A stretch of DNA of 64,000 bases from Microvelia longipes (GCA_018340805.1 JACMZG010001914.1:3911778-3975777); one strand, 5' to 3'; counted from the stretch's first letter, positions 12,080-24,287 are shown. Numbers and translations are program-made. The notes: generated by a model not told the origin, from the sequence alone.

Positions 12080-12286
12080 ATATGGACGAGTGCAAAGTGT
12101 TAAGCTGCTGGGCCGCAAAGACGAGGAGGGTAGTGGCTGCTGCGCCACTGTTTCCTTCATGGATATCAAGTCCGCAGCCAAGGCGCACCACAGCGAGCAG
12201 AAGCTCGAAGATCGCCTCCTCACCACTGAATACCACGAGCCGCCGTCCATCCCCTCCACCAACTCTATCCACTACTCCAGATACTC
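12080..12286 (+). CDS. spen: Split ends (SPEN) internal exon: C-terminal part of first RRM
   Basis: This exon encodes 68 full codons starting YGRVQSVKLLG, then CCATVSFMDIKSAAKAH, then LEDRLLTTEYHEP. From knowledge of the family, it corresponds to the part of SPEN RRM1 that in human reads HFKRYGRVESVKI through FVDIKSAQKAHN to RTDYNEPGTIPS. SPEN proteins are large nuclear RNA-binding transcriptional co-regulators (Notch, Wnt and EGFR pathways in flies; XIST/SHARP in mammals). The acceptor TTTCGTTACAG ends at 12079 and the donor GTAAGT starts at 12287. The first base completes a codon and the last two bases (TC) open the next one. An ATG at 12057 lies in frame but upstream of the acceptor, inside the intron, so it is not the start. 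The RRM beginning (RNP2 strand) must lie in an exon upstream of the window. Base composition is clearly GC-richer than the flanks. Orthology to spen is inferred from motifs, not from a search. Confidence 0.92.
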
Positions 12287-12484
12287 GTAAGTCCATCATT
12301 ATTATTTTCATTCTTTTCTCTCATCTTAAAGTGTAAAGTCATTTCATTAAGTTTTCTCATTGACATAAGAGCCTCTTATTAGTTATAGCACCTAAATATG
12401 GTAATTTTCACCACTTTTGGTGACTCTGAAGAGGTAATTTAGGTAAACGTTTTAACTACATTAAATTCTAAGGAATTTAATATT

Positions 12485-13182
<698 letters not shown>

Positions 13183-13242
13183 ATGAAGCAATAGATTTGT
13201 GTAAGTCACGACTGAGAAGCAAATAACAAGGTGTTCATGTAC

Positions 13243-13310
13243 CAATGTGTACATACATGTATGTATGTACATACATAACATGTACATATATGTAACATGT
13301 AAAATGTATA
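13243..13310. repeat. ATGT/ACAT-type simple repeat
   Basis: Runs of GTACATACATGTATGTATGT. The same type flanks the LINE fragment on its other side. Confidence 0.85.
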
Positions 13311-13802
13311 GCGAAAGGCCCTTAGATATAAGGGCTAGCTACGAATAAAGGCTGTGCCTGAATAAGTAGTCCCGGACCGAGGCGGCAACAATAGCAGGGC
13401 GTGAGTAAATATCACAGGCCCTATGACGTTGTTGTGTCGTGGCGAGTAAGTGCCGCCACTAAATAAGCACTAAACCTGCTGTCTTGCAGGTAGGGAGGGG
13501 ATCCCAAAGGCTAAGAGGAGCAGCTCTGACAGAAAGCAGTGGTTAGGTCAGAATCATTCAAGCTGTGGTGGAAGCAACTGACCTAAGAGAGAAGAACTCT
13601 GATATAAAACTTCTGGTCCTCCAGGTTGGGGGTTTGGCGTAGGGCTAACAACTCAACCCTGTAAAAATTATTTGTTACGAAACCAAACAACAAAGCCTCG
13701 GATAGGACGGATTATCAGGATAGACCTCGGCGAGTTAACGGTATTTTCTTAGCAACTTGGAATGTAAGGACTTTATCAAGACCAGGCGCTTTAAGGGATG
13801 TA
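13311..13802 (+). mobile_element. Non-LTR retrotransposon 5' fragment (endonuclease start)
   Basis: GC-richer than its surroundings. The last part, read from 13743, gives IFLATWNVRTLSRPGALRD and preceding residues DRPRRVNG. The TWNVRTL-x-RPGALR block is the known N-terminal motif of the apurinic-like endonuclease domain in RTE/R1-type non-LTR elements. The ORF breaks off at 13802, where an ATGT-rich microsatellite begins. The upstream 430 bp looks like 5' UTR. Only about 25 codons of domain are present, so it cannot be active. Confidence 0.7.
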
Positions 13803-13807
13803 AGATG

Positions 13808-13962
13808 GATATGTAACATGTAGGTATGTACATACATGTAACATGTATGTATGTATGTTCATACATAATATGTAACATGTATGGTATGTACATAACATGT
13901 ACATACATGTAACATGTATATATGTACAAACATGTTACATAATTAACATGTACATACATGTT
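13808..13962. repeat. ATGT/ACAT-type simple repeat
   Basis: TATGTAACATGTAGGTATGT and similar, self-complementary. Starts where the LINE endonuclease reading frame ends. Confidence 0.85.
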
Positions 13963-13964
13963 AT

Positions 13965-15020
13965 TAGAAATTATTGAAATAGGGATTTCCACTTCCACTC
14001 CTCTTTGTTAAACATTTCTGCCAATTTATTCAATTTTGAACTTTTCATTTGGAACCCTTAATTTTTAATTTATCAAAATTATTTTCAGAAGTTTCTTTGT
14101 TTCTTATGGCTCTTGAAGAAATATTGTATTTGATTTTTTGATCCCAATCATACAAGTGTTGGGCTTATTTGGAGGCTATAGAATCAAACTAATATTGAGA
14201 AGAGATTTTTTTAGAATTTAATGCCAAAACATGTGCTCTTTATATAGGGCGTCTTTTATAGGACGTACGAAATATGAGCTCTGCAGCCCACCCTTAATGT
14301 CAATGAAATGAATGTAGAAAACTTAATGGAATGACGGTTTTTCTTTGGTTTTTCATTTCCTCTATAGCATGTTATCTTTAAGGACATACAAACCTTGTAA
14401 CTCTGGCCTATGTCCTTTCTATATTCTATCTAACATTTTTATCAATCTACAAGCATTCATTTTAAAATTACATTTTTAATAAATCCATTACTTTTAAATT
14501 CAATTAACAAATTCATTGAACAGTTGATGAAATGCAAACGCATGACTTAACAATTTGGACAAAGAAGTAAAATAGAAGTGAGTAAAAATAGTAAAATTCA
14601 ATGAACTTAAGACTAACTTACAATACAACAGTTATATTCATTTTAAAATCAGTACTTTCTTTGGCCGAAGAACTAATGTTTTACAACTTCCCAACTTTCT
14701 TATATTAAGTAAGATGGAATCAAAATAAAACATGGAATCAACCCCCCCCCCTTTCTTCGCTTTTATCTCAACGACTTCATTACCTTATTATCTTTGACGA
14801 TTCTCTAATAATGCTGCGAATTTTATATGTTATATAAAAATGTTATTTTATATGTGGCATGTATTATGTTTATTATAATACATTCTTGGTTCTCTAGTTC
14901 TATTCATATTAGAAAACCAATAAATAAAAATTATTATTATTCATTAATAATAATTCTTCATTACTATCGCCACCTACCAGTATGTTATTCTAGGTGGTGT
15001 TCGGTTTAATTTATCTATTA
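13965..15020. other. Intron stretch, nothing recognised
   Basis: AT-rich unique sequence with a C9-10 run near 14742. No repeat or exon seen. Confidence 0.5.
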
Positions 15021-15022
15021 TT

Positions 15023-15537
15023 GACACAATATAAATTGTGCGAGAGACACCTAGGAGATGTAGCAAGCAAAATGCAATGCCCTAGGAGATGTAACAAGCA
15101 AAAAGCAATGCTCTAGGAGATGTAACAAGGCAATGCTCTAGGATGTAGCAAGCAAATGCAATGCTCTAGGAGATGTAACAAGCAAAATGCAATGCTCTAG
15201 GAGATGTAATAAGCAAAATGCAATGCTCTTGGAGATGTAACAAGCAACAAGCAATGCTCTAGGAGATGTAGCAAGCAAAATGCAACGCTCTAGGAGATTT
15301 GATAAGCAAAATGCAATGCTCTAGGAGATGTAACAAGCAAAATGCAATGCTCTAGGAGATGTAACAAACAAAATGCAATGCTCTAGGAGATGTAAGAAAC
15401 AAAATGCAATGAGGAGATGTAACAAGCAAAATGCAACGCTCTAGGAGATGTAACAAGCAAAATGCAACGCTCTAGCAGATGTAACAAGCAAAATGCACCT
15501 GATGTTCCTGCATCTGGGAACTGAACTGTTCTATCCA
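15023..15537. mobile_element. Foldback MITE relative, arm expanded into an array
   Basis: Begins with the same GACACAATATAAATTGTGCG and AGAGACACCTAGGAGATG as the element at 54324, then the arm segment is repeated in tandem, and it ends with CATCTGGGAACTGAACTGTT before being cut by the repeat at 15538. The right arm is missing. Confidence 0.65.
15049..15497 (+). repeat. 31-bp tandem array
   Basis: Unit CTAGGAGATGTAACAAGC then AAAATGCAATGCT, about 15 copies with small indels. The unit equals an internal stretch of the foldback MITE arm. Confidence 0.9.
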
Positions 15538-15852
15538 TAGAGATATTATTACTAGAGGGGTCCTATAGATTAAATTGTGAAACATCGAAAATGTAACCTG
15601 ACCACCTTCGCTTAAATGCAATCAAATAATCAGTACCAAATTACATTAACTTATATAGTAGAACGTAAAAAATACAAATCAAAACACTATCAATGTTCGG
15701 GAAGCCAAAATCAATTAATTTATTATAACCTTAACTCACTCTTGGAGAAGGTTTCAATGAAGTTACACAGAGCCCCTGGGAGCCCCAAAATGATGTTTCA
15801 GGCCTCTCAATGTATTGAGATAGGCTATGCCCCCTCTAATATATGTCTCAAG
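15538..15852 (+). repeat. Dispersed repeat pair, copy 1
   Basis: Starts TAGAGATATTATTACTAGAG and includes TAACCTGACCACCTTCGCT, GCAGAGCCCCTGAGAGCCCC-like text and CTCAATGTATTGAGATAGGC. The same order occurs at 47032-47357. Unknown family; an ORF of 92 codons here is not conserved in the second copy. Confidence 0.75.
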
Positions 15853-16240
15853 TTCCATAATTCGGCATTCGTCATCATTGATGTCTCGACATAATGTCTT
15901 CTCCCTCTCTGTGTCGTTACGTCCAACTCATCAGGGCGCTAATAGAGCCTGAACTCTTTCAATAGTTCAACGCAATAGTTGAACTATTGTGTCAAGTATT
16001 TATGATTTGCAAAAATCATAAATAATAAAAAATAATAAAAAAATCATTGATAATCTATTATCAGTAATTCCATATTGATTGGCTTTAAGATAAGTACATT
16101 TCTATCGTATTTTATACATAAATTATTAAACTAAGTCCTGCTTGTCATTATTAAAATCGATTCCATTTTATGCGACAAAACTTCGACTTTGTTATTATCT
16201 TTAAGACGAACTTTTATGCATTTTATGATTTTTCATGACT

Positions 16241-16417
16241 AAAACAGATTAATTACACTGAAGTCCTTTATTTTTTTATTATAAATAACTAAGATATTTA
16301 TAATAAACAAATAATTTATTTATAATAAATAACTAAGTTATTTATAATTATTTATAATAAATAACTAAGTTATTTATTATAAAAAAACAAAGGACTTTTG
16401 TGTAATTAATCTGTTTT
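16241..16417. mobile_element. AT-rich foldback element, 177 bp
   Basis: AAAACAGATTAATTACAC, AGTCCTTTATTTTTTTATTA on the left are matched by TAATAAAAAAA-type text, AAAGGACTTTTGTGTAATTA and ATCTGTTTT on the right. The core is TTATTTATAATAAATAAC repeats. Confidence 0.7.
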
Positions 16418-16419
16418 TA

Positions 16420-17940
16420 CTTCTTATTTTATGACTCCACAAAAAAGAAACTTTTAAAGACACATTTTTTTATTAACCAAGATTTGATATAAATTCGCAG
16501 AGTGACAAACTTTTATATACAAACCATTTTTGATATTCTATTAACCCTCATTTTAGTATTGTTTGTTTGTTTAGCTCTTTGTTTTTCTTCTCCTTCCTTT
16601 TTCCGTCCTTTCCTATTTCAGGTTTTCCCGGATTATTACTGTTGGATAAGTTAAAACTCTTTGGATATCTGGATTACCCAGCTTTAATCGGATTTAGTTA
16701 ATATCACTTATTATTTTGGATTACGCGTATTGGATTACGACGAATTATTTTGTGCTTTTTTATAGTGTTATTGTTTTTTTAAGCACTAATTTGTTTTTTG
16801 TTATAAAAGTGTCAGTGCAGTTTTTTAAGTTTAGTGCAGTGCTTTTGATATAATATGTGCTTCTACAGCAGTGCGACAGTGCTCCTTTTCAAGATCATCA
16901 TCGTAATTTTAACCATTTTCACCTTTTTCCATCTGTAGTTATTTTGCATGACTTTGTTTGATTTCCTTACCTCCGTTATCCTTTTCCGTTTAATTCTCGG
17001 ATTTGTATTCACAATTTTCATTTTTAAAATGCTCGGCTGCTTAAAATAAAACCTATTAGCTACATTCTTGCTCACACATGACTTAAATTTATTTGTCCAG
17101 AACAATCGTTAGTTTACAATGGTACTTGTCACCATTTTGTGCACTTAAGTAATTTGTTGACACTTTGATGAGGCCAATAAGTAAAACTTCAATACATGAC
17201 TTGACTTACCCTGTTCACAGACTCTTACCAAAAGTACATATTATAAAGTATACTTAAAGTGACATTATCTGAAACGATAATATTTATTGTTTTACTTATT
17301 TTGTTTGTAGACATGAATAAGTCTAAGTCTGCAAACAGACTAAATTCTAGTAGAAGTTTCATTTGTCTATGAAATTAAGTGTTAGTTTGCGTTTATTTAT
17401 TTGGATATAATGATAACTTGACAAATTTATTTTGGTCCTTCGAGCCGGATTTTTAAAATATGTTTATTCTGTTGTAATTGCCATAATTTTAAACTGTGAT
17501 ATGTTATCATCCTTACGAATAACGTTTTGGATTTAACTAATTGAAATGGTTCGTTACCACGTGTTAAACAGATATGTGGTGCATGTTAGTATAATTGTCT
17601 AGTTGACTTTGTGAATACAAACCATTTTCCAAAGCAAAGAGCTGACTTCGTTTGGCTGAAGCTTATTTCTTCTTATTTATAACCACAAACGCTATAAACG
17701 CTTTATAGTTTATTTTTTGTGTGTGTGTGTGTGTGTGTTTTTCTGTTTTTGTAATTACTAATAATTAACCAGCAGGAAATTCAAATTTAATTTAAATTGA
17801 TAATAACGATGAAAAATCATTATTATCGCTAGTGAAAAAACAGTGTTATTAGGTAGGATAAAACAATTTTTGATTTTTCTTGCTCAGAAGTCAATTGTGA
17901 TTTTAGTTATCTTAAGGCCTGTATTCAAAGGCATTTTCCT
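16420..17940. other. Intron stretch, nothing recognised
   Basis: AT-rich with a (GT)10 at 17719. A minus-strand 80-codon ORF (16863-17105) is Lys/Asn/Ile-rich and has no recognisable motif. Confidence 0.5.
17719..17738. repeat. (GT)n microsatellite
   Basis: About ten GT units. Confidence 0.85.
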
Positions 17941-17944
17941 TACC

Positions 17945-18310
17945 TAAACCTAACATTTTCCTTAAGGCTTCCTTAAGGAGACCTAACATTTTTCTTACCT
18001 AAACCCAACATTTTCCTTAAGGCTTTCTTAAGGAGACCTAACATTTTCCTTAAGGCTTCCTTAAGAGACCTAACATTTTCCTTAAGGCTTCCTTAAGGAG
18101 ACCTAACATTTTCCTTAAGGCTTCCTTAAGGAGACCTAACATTTTCCTTAAGGCTTCCTTAAGGAGACCTAACATTTTCCTTAAGGCTTCCTTAAGGAGA
18201 CCTAACATTTTCCTTAAGGCTTCCTTAAGGAGACCTAACATTTTCCTTAAGGCTTCCTAAGGAGACCTAACATTTTTCTTACCTAAACTGTTGTAAACCT
18301 AACATTTTCC
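17945..18310 (+). repeat. 33-bp tandem array, about 10 copies
   Basis: Unit CCTAACATTTTCCTTAAGG then CTTCCTTAAGGAGA. Each unit has CCTTAAGG palindromes. The minus-strand 63-codon ORF is a by-product. Confidence 0.93.
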
Positions 18311-18750
18311 TTAATATTTTACTTAATTATTTATGCTTTTTTTAAAAAAAAATCTCTAATTTAAAATTGTTTAAAAATCACTAATCTTAAATTTAATTAA
18401 TTAAAACACATAATGGTTGTGACAAATGATTAGGTGAAGAATATCTGTTCAAGTCCGCCACTGAACCCAAAATTTGAAGGGTTTAGGGTTCCTCTTAAAC
18501 AAGGGAACGCCTCTGAGCTTGATGTATTTAAATTCCTGCGTGAGGCGCTTAATCTCTAATAATTTCTTTGCATGCTTTTATTATGTTTTAAAATTTATTT
18601 TATTTAACTGTTTATTTTATTAAATCAGTTAAAAATTGTTTTTGTGGAAATTCATTTGAATAATCAGATATTAATGATATTATTTATATAATATTTTATT
18701 GACGTGGGTGATATAATCAATATTAAATTATAATTAAATAAAAATAAAAT

Positions 18751-18965
18751 GCCCGTTTTAGGGCCTTTCGGCCCATCAGGGTATTCACCCTGCGGGAACC
18801 ACCTCAGGTGGGTTGCATCTACTACACTCTAAGAATTAAATAAAGTTGGCGAAATCATCTTAATATAAATACTAGTCATAAAATCTTAGAGCATAGCCCG
18901 GGCTGCGAACCCCCGACCTCCGGTGCCGAAATCGAACGCCTTTACGATCACGGCCACGGGGGCAG
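18751..18965 (-). mobile_element. tRNA-derived SINE, copy 1
   Basis: On the minus strand it starts with a tRNA-like head: box A equivalent TGGCCGTGATCG and box B equivalent GGGGGTTCGCAGCCC. The body continues with GCCAACTTTAT and ends with CCTGCAGGGTGAATACC-type text and AACGGGC. Other copies are at 37621-37838, 28168-28358 and 24941-25008. Length about 215 bp. Expected transcription is by RNA polymerase III from the internal boxes; current activity is unknown. Confidence 0.75.
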
Positions 18966-19037
18966 ACATTAAATTATAAGTAAACAGTTAAATTCTTGGA
19001 CTGATTATTAAGATAACACCGAGAATAATGGAAGACT

Positions 19038-19424
19038 CAAGTGCAATGGTACAGTACAAGTGCAATGGTACTGTACAAGTGCAATGGTACAGTACAAGTG
19101 CAGTGGTACAGTACAAGTGCAATGGTACAGTACAAGTGCAATGGTACACAAGTGCAATGGTACACAGTACAAGTGAATGGTACAGTACAGTGCAATGGTT
19201 CAGTACAAGTGCAATGGTACAGTACAAGTGCAATGGTACAGTATGCAATGGTACAGTACAAGTGCAATGGTACAGTACAAGTGCAATGGTACAGTACAAG
19301 TGCAATGGTACAGTACAAGTGCAATGGTACAGTACAAGTGCAATGGTACAGTACAAGTGCAAATGGTACAGTACAAGTGCAATGGTACAATGGTAAGTAC
19401 AAGTGCAATGGTACAGTACATACT
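19038..19424 (+). repeat. 19-bp minisatellite, about 20 copies
   Basis: Unit AGTGCAATGGTACAGTACA. GTACAGTAC and TGTAC-type words make it partly self-complementary. ORFs on both strands are spurious. Confidence 0.95.
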
Positions 19425-19429
19425 TACTA

Positions 19430-20660
19430 TGATACAGAATATTAAAGAACATAGTATACTTATAATACAGGACTGTTATCTTATTTATTATTGACTCTTA
19501 ATTATAATGTTATAAAAATAATAAAATATGCATGAACATAGTTTGGACACGAGTGCAATTAATCACTGGGATGGTATCTCTAAAAGTCTTACCCAGTCAC
19601 TACAGCTGCACTATCTCTAATACAATGAGTAGCTGTTATTTTACTCAATAAAAAATATAAGAAAATTGGAGATTTTACACCGTTGAATACTGAATTAAAA
19701 TCAATTCCATAGACTTAAAAACAATAGATGGGTCTAATTGACAGTTTTGGATTCGTATGTGTTGTAAACTGAATAGGAAGTTGCCGTATGATTGATTCGT
19801 ATTAAAGGAAACGGATACTCTATTGTCTTGTAAACTCTATATGATGCGAAGTTGTATCTATTGATGATCTATTGTAAGTCTGTCCATGATATCATGCTCA
19901 ACTTGTCAGTCAAATTTCCTTTGCTTGTAGTTCTTAGGAAAAAATCGGTTTAATTTAGTTATAATTCTTTTTGGAAATTTTTTAAAAAAGGTTTAATTAA
20001 ATATGGGTTAATTAGTTTTGATAAGTTTCAATGCTCTAAACGAGCATTTAATTGATTTGATTAATTGTATAATTTGCTTAACATTTTATTTCGTAGGAAG
20101 TTGAAGTTTTCAGATAAAATTGAAACTCATTTCTCTCTTAATCAAGTTTGAATTTGCACTGCGCTTGCTATTATAACATTTTTCAATTAAATTCATCTCA
20201 AGTTCTATATAATGGGACGCCTACACTCTGGGCCTCCCTCAAGATAATGAAATACGCCTGCGCCATTTGCTTTCAACCCGAGCTACATTACAAACTCTAA
20301 TTAAATTTTTTGTGGTTGCATCGATAAGAAACTTTTTATATTTTTCATTATTGGTCGTGCTTCTTATACCTTTAACGCCCCTGGTGTCTTGGACCTAGAC
20401 TAAAAGCAATACTCTCTTTACTTAAATTTGTGTAAGATATGTGAGAAAAAACATTTTTTCATATTTGGCTGCTAGACAAGACTAACCTGCTGATAACCTT
20501 ATAGGGAAGGTTTTAGATATCCACCACGAAACGTAGCGATAATTTTTTTAAAAAGTATAATTATTTTAATACCAGAGCTTTTGTGCAAAGGCTCTGGAAG
20601 ATTTTTCTACCCATAATACGTTCATCCTATTCCAGGTGATAAGAACCTAATTTATTAATA
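19430..20660. other. Intron stretch, nothing recognised
   Basis: Unique AT-rich sequence. A slightly GC-richer part at 20215-20300 has no open frame of note. Confidence 0.5.
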
Positions 20661-20663
20661 ATA

Positions 20664-20719
20664 TAATAATAAATAAATAAATAAATAAAATAAATAAATA
20701 AATAAATAAATAAATAAAA
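20664..20719 (+). repeat. (AAAT)n microsatellite
   Basis: AATAAATAAATAAATAAA run just before the TIR element at 20751. Confidence 0.9.
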
Positions 20720-20750
20720 TTAATATAAATAAAGATCAAAAATGTGTAAT

Positions 20751-21661
20751 GGCCCGTCTACAACCTTAAGTTAAGTTAGGAAGAATTGAAGAAGTGAAGA
20801 ATTTTTCAAAATCTCTTTTTCTTCTTAAATAATTCTTTTTCCCGCTCTTTTGACTTAAGAAAACCATAAAAATGGTTTTTTATAAGTTACTTAAAGAAGA
20901 ATGTACTACGTTATCTGTTTTTGAATGATTACAATATTTTGTAAACGATGTGATGTGATTGTTGTAGTTTGAATATGTGATTATTTAAATATGTGATTGT
21001 TTTGTTGTTTGAATATTTTATTATATAATATATATTTTTATTTTTGAATTATATAGTTTTTGAAATGGATGAGGTTCCTACGTCTGTAGACATACTAGAG
21101 ATAAGGAAAATAACGCTCCCAACTATTACCTCATCCATTTTGATTTTATTTATTAATTAAAATAAATAAAACACTGATTTTAGATGAAAAGTAAAAAAAT
21201 ATTTGCAAAAGTCTTTAAAAAATGGAAGGAAAGATCATTGAAAAAGCAATGTTTATTTAAATTGTATTAAAATTGTTATTTAGCTCTGCTCGTTGTTACC
21301 ATAAATAAATAAATAAAATGTGTGTTGACGGCAGAAAGAAAAGTAGTTTATTAGTAGTTTATGTTTATTTAAATTGTATTAAAATTGTTATTGAGCTCTG
21401 CTCGTTGTTAACATAAATAAATAAATAAAATGTGTGTAGACGGTAGGAAGAAAAGTAGTCTAAATACAGCTATATGTGTAATTATAACTTTAAAACTTGA
21501 CTTAACAACTCAGAGGTTGTAGACGTGTTTACGGATCTCTTAAGTCTAAAGAGCGGGAATTTCAAAATAGTTTGTTCTAAGTGAGAAATTCTTCACTTCT
21601 TCGATTCTTCCTGGGGAATTCTTCGATTCTTCCTAACTTAACTTAAGATTGTAGACGGGCC
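20751..21661. mobile_element. 911-bp TIR element, non-autonomous
   Basis: The ends are inverted: GGCCCGTCTACAACCTTAAG, TTAAGTTAGGAAGAATTGAA on the left and the complement on the right, where GAAGAATCGAAG is duplicated. Inside are an inverted pair AAATGGATGAGGT (21063) and ACCTCATCCATTT (21128) and a direct duplication (21247-21462). No transposase. The TSD is unclear. Confidence 0.75.
21247..21462 (+). repeat. Direct duplication of about 105 bp
   Basis: Two copies of ATGTTTATTTAAATTGTATT, AGCTCTGCTCGTTGTTA, then an AAAT-type run and ATGTGTGT-GACGG, inside the TIR element. Confidence 0.8.
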
Positions 21662-21694
21662 TTAAAACTCGACCACTGACCAGCATTGTGGTTA

Positions 21695-22800
21695 GATGAG
21701 TACGAGCTCACTTCACTATATGAACGACTACGTCTCCCTAACGTTGATGAGTACTCGAGCTCACGTCGAGCTCACTTCACTATATGAACGACTACGTCGT
21801 CGAGCTCACTTCACTAAACGACTACGTCTCCCTAACGTTGATGAGTACGAGCTCACTTCACTATATGAACGACTACGTCTCCCTAACGTTGATGAGTACG
21901 AGCTCACTTCACTATATGAACGACTACGTCTCCCTAACGTTGATGAGTACGAGCTCACTTCACTATATGAACGACTACGTCTCCCTAACGTGATGAGTAC
22001 GAGCTCACTTCACTATATGAACGACTACGTCTCCCTAACGTTGATGAGTACGAGCTCACTTCACTATATAACGACTACGAACGTTGATGAGTACGAGTCA
22101 CTTCACTATATGAATCTCCCTAACGTTGATGAGTACGAGCTCACTTCACTATATGGACGACTACGTCTCCCTAACGTTGATGAGTACGAGCTCACTTCAC
22201 TATATGAACGACTACGTCTCCCTAACGTTGATGAGTACGAGCTCACTTCACTATATGAACGACTACGTCTCCTAACGTTGATGAGTACTCACTTCAGAAC
22301 GTGTTGATGAGTACGAGCTCACGAACGACTACGTCTCCCCTACGTTGATGAGTACGAGCTCACTTCACTATATGAACGACTACGTCTCCCTAACGTTGAT
22401 GAGTACGAGCTCACTTCACTATATGAACGACTACGTCTCCCTAACGTTGATGAGTACGAGCTCACTTCACTATATGAACGACTACGTCTCCCTAACGTTG
22501 ATGAGTACGAGCTCACTTCACTATATGAACGACTACGTCTCCCTAACGTTGATGAGTACGAGCTCATTCACTATATGAACGACTACGTCTCCCTAACGTT
22601 GATGAGTACGACTCACTTCACTATATGAACGACTACGTCTCCCTAACGTTGATGAGTACGAGCTCACTTCACTATATGAAACGATACGTCTCCTACGTTG
22701 ATGAGTACGGCTCAGAACGACTTGTTGATGAGTACGAGCTCACTTCACTATATGAACGACTACGTCTCCTAACGTTGATGAGTACGAGCTTTCACTATAT
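21695..22800 (+). repeat. 51-bp tandem array, about 21 copies
   Basis: Unit GATGAGTACGAGCTCACTTC, ACTATATGAACGACTACGTC, TCCCTAACGTT. ORFs of up to 203 codons follow from a unit of 17 codons; frames shift within the array at indels, which argues against coding. Starts 34 bp after the TIR element. Confidence 0.95.
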
Positions 22801-23714
22801 GTTAACATTGTTCATCCATAATCTAAAATCGTGTTTCCATTGTCCACATATTTCGTTTAGGAAGTACTTCTAGAAAGACGGTTTTCTTTAGTCATCCTTC
22901 GTTCTTTCCCTGTTTCCATTGTACTGTAGTTGTTAAGAATTTGTCCTTAAATCTCATTTAACGAAATATCTCTTACTTGATAATTTTTTAGCTTTTTCTC
23001 TGAAGGTAGAACATGATCGAATAAATATTCATTCTCTATTTCACTGCTTGCAGTAGGAACCCCCTCTATCTCTTTATGTCCTAATTTTAATGGTATTTCT
23101 TCTACTATTAAAACCTACGCCAATTATTCAAATTAATTTAACTATCGACAATATTACAATACGTCCTATTATCTCCAATGTTTTGGTGCTCTGCCAAGAG
23201 GTTTACTGAGCCAACAAAAATTTAGATATTCACGTAATTATAATGGTCTAAATATTTATTGAACTGGTCTAACACTTAAGTATTAGACTTAAGTCTTCTA
23301 TTAGTTACTTATTAGTAGTAATAAATGTAGACTTGATATAGTATGTATGTTATATAGTCTAATAACTACGTGCAGAAATTTAAAAAAAATGGCCGGAAAT
23401 CACAGAAGTTCATTAATTGCAAGTTAAATTACGCACTCAAATTTTATGAAGAAAAAGAAAGATAATTTATTATTAACACAAATATTCTTACAACAAGAAT
23501 ATAATATTAATATTAATATTGTTATTTAATTTTTGTAATAATAATAATAAGCTACATAACAATAAATTCCAAAAAAACCCAGGTCATCAAAGCCCGTCAG
23601 GGTGGAGAGAATGATCTAATTTTTTTTCTTTATAATTTGATGTGTTTTCATTATCTAATATTACATATTTATAATTATTAGATGTATGCTTTTTGTATAC
23701 TTACACTCATTTAT

Positions 23715-23718
<4 letters not shown>

Positions 23719-23797
<79 letters not shown>
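23719..23797. repeat. (TA)n microsatellite
   Basis: Pure TA run abutting the left arm of the long inverted repeat. Confidence 0.95.
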
Positions 23798-24068
23798 TAT
23801 ATATATATATCTAATTTATTTGCTTCAAACAGAATAGATTTATAATTCGTAACGTGATTAGATTCTGTCCTATTGGACCTAAATAAATATATAAGATGCA
23901 TACATCCCGACGAGTGAGAGTTTATGCAGTCAGTCTCGTACCGATACTGGACACCGGATACAATAAATTTACACCGTACCGTTATCGGAAAACGGGGAAT
24001 CTAGTTCGAACTCAAATTTACTACTTCAGTTGACTTGACAAAACTTGAGTTTAGTTATGTAGAGCATT

Positions 24069-24287
24069 GTGTTTCTATCCATAATGTCCTATATCCCTGA
24101 AGATGCCTCCCACAGTGGAAGCGAAACGTCGGATTCTTCATCTACATTGACGCGGTCACCACCGGAAAATCTAAATCTTCATGACAATAACCGCGGAAGC
24201 CTACGCAGTTTATTATCAAATTTACTAATAAACAAAGTTACAGGTTACTCTACTAAGATTGAACGGCTGACTTTGGTCTTCTCTTAG
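24069..24287 (+). mobile_element. Retroelement-like remnant with CTGAAGA..GCGAAAC motif
   Basis: GATGCCTCCCACAGTGGAAG, CGAAACGTCGG and ACATTGACGCGGTCACCACC recur in diverged form on the minus strand at 42500-42610, so this is part of a repeated sequence. A 72-codon ORF spans it, but the related minus-strand copy does not keep the same length, so I do not call a gene. Motifs of the CTGAAGATG...CGAAACG type are common near the ends of retroelements in animals. Confidence 0.45.
24097..24126 (+). other. Hammerhead-core-like motif, site 1
   Basis: CTGAAGA, one extra base, an imperfect stem GCCTCCCAC / GTGGAAGC, then GAAA and CGTC. It matches CUGANGA + stem II + GAAA except for the extra base. Stems I and III are not established. 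Confidence 0.3.

Noticed and set aside
12082..12336. Overlapping ORFs in other frames of the spen exon
   Set aside because: They run past the splice donor and have no family match; shadows of the real exon.
15049..15497. Possible CRISPR array
   Set aside because: The repeats follow each other without unique spacers and the setting is a eukaryotic intron. The same applies to all other arrays here.
17945..18310. Telomere-like CCTAA words
   Set aside because: CCTAAC occurs once per 33-bp unit and is not in tandem, so this is not an insect (TTAGG)n telomere tract.
18988..19452. 154-codon ORF (LYHCTCTVP repeats)
   Set aside because: 19-bp array; the frame repeats only every three units and both strands are open.
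21696..22307. 203-codon ORF with 17-residue repeats
   Set aside because: By-product of a 51-bp satellite; the repeat is read in different frames along the ORF because of indels.
24069..24287. 72-codon ORF as a small gene
   Set aside because: A related copy on the minus strand at 42.5 kb does not keep the frame, and a repeated motif explains the sequence better.
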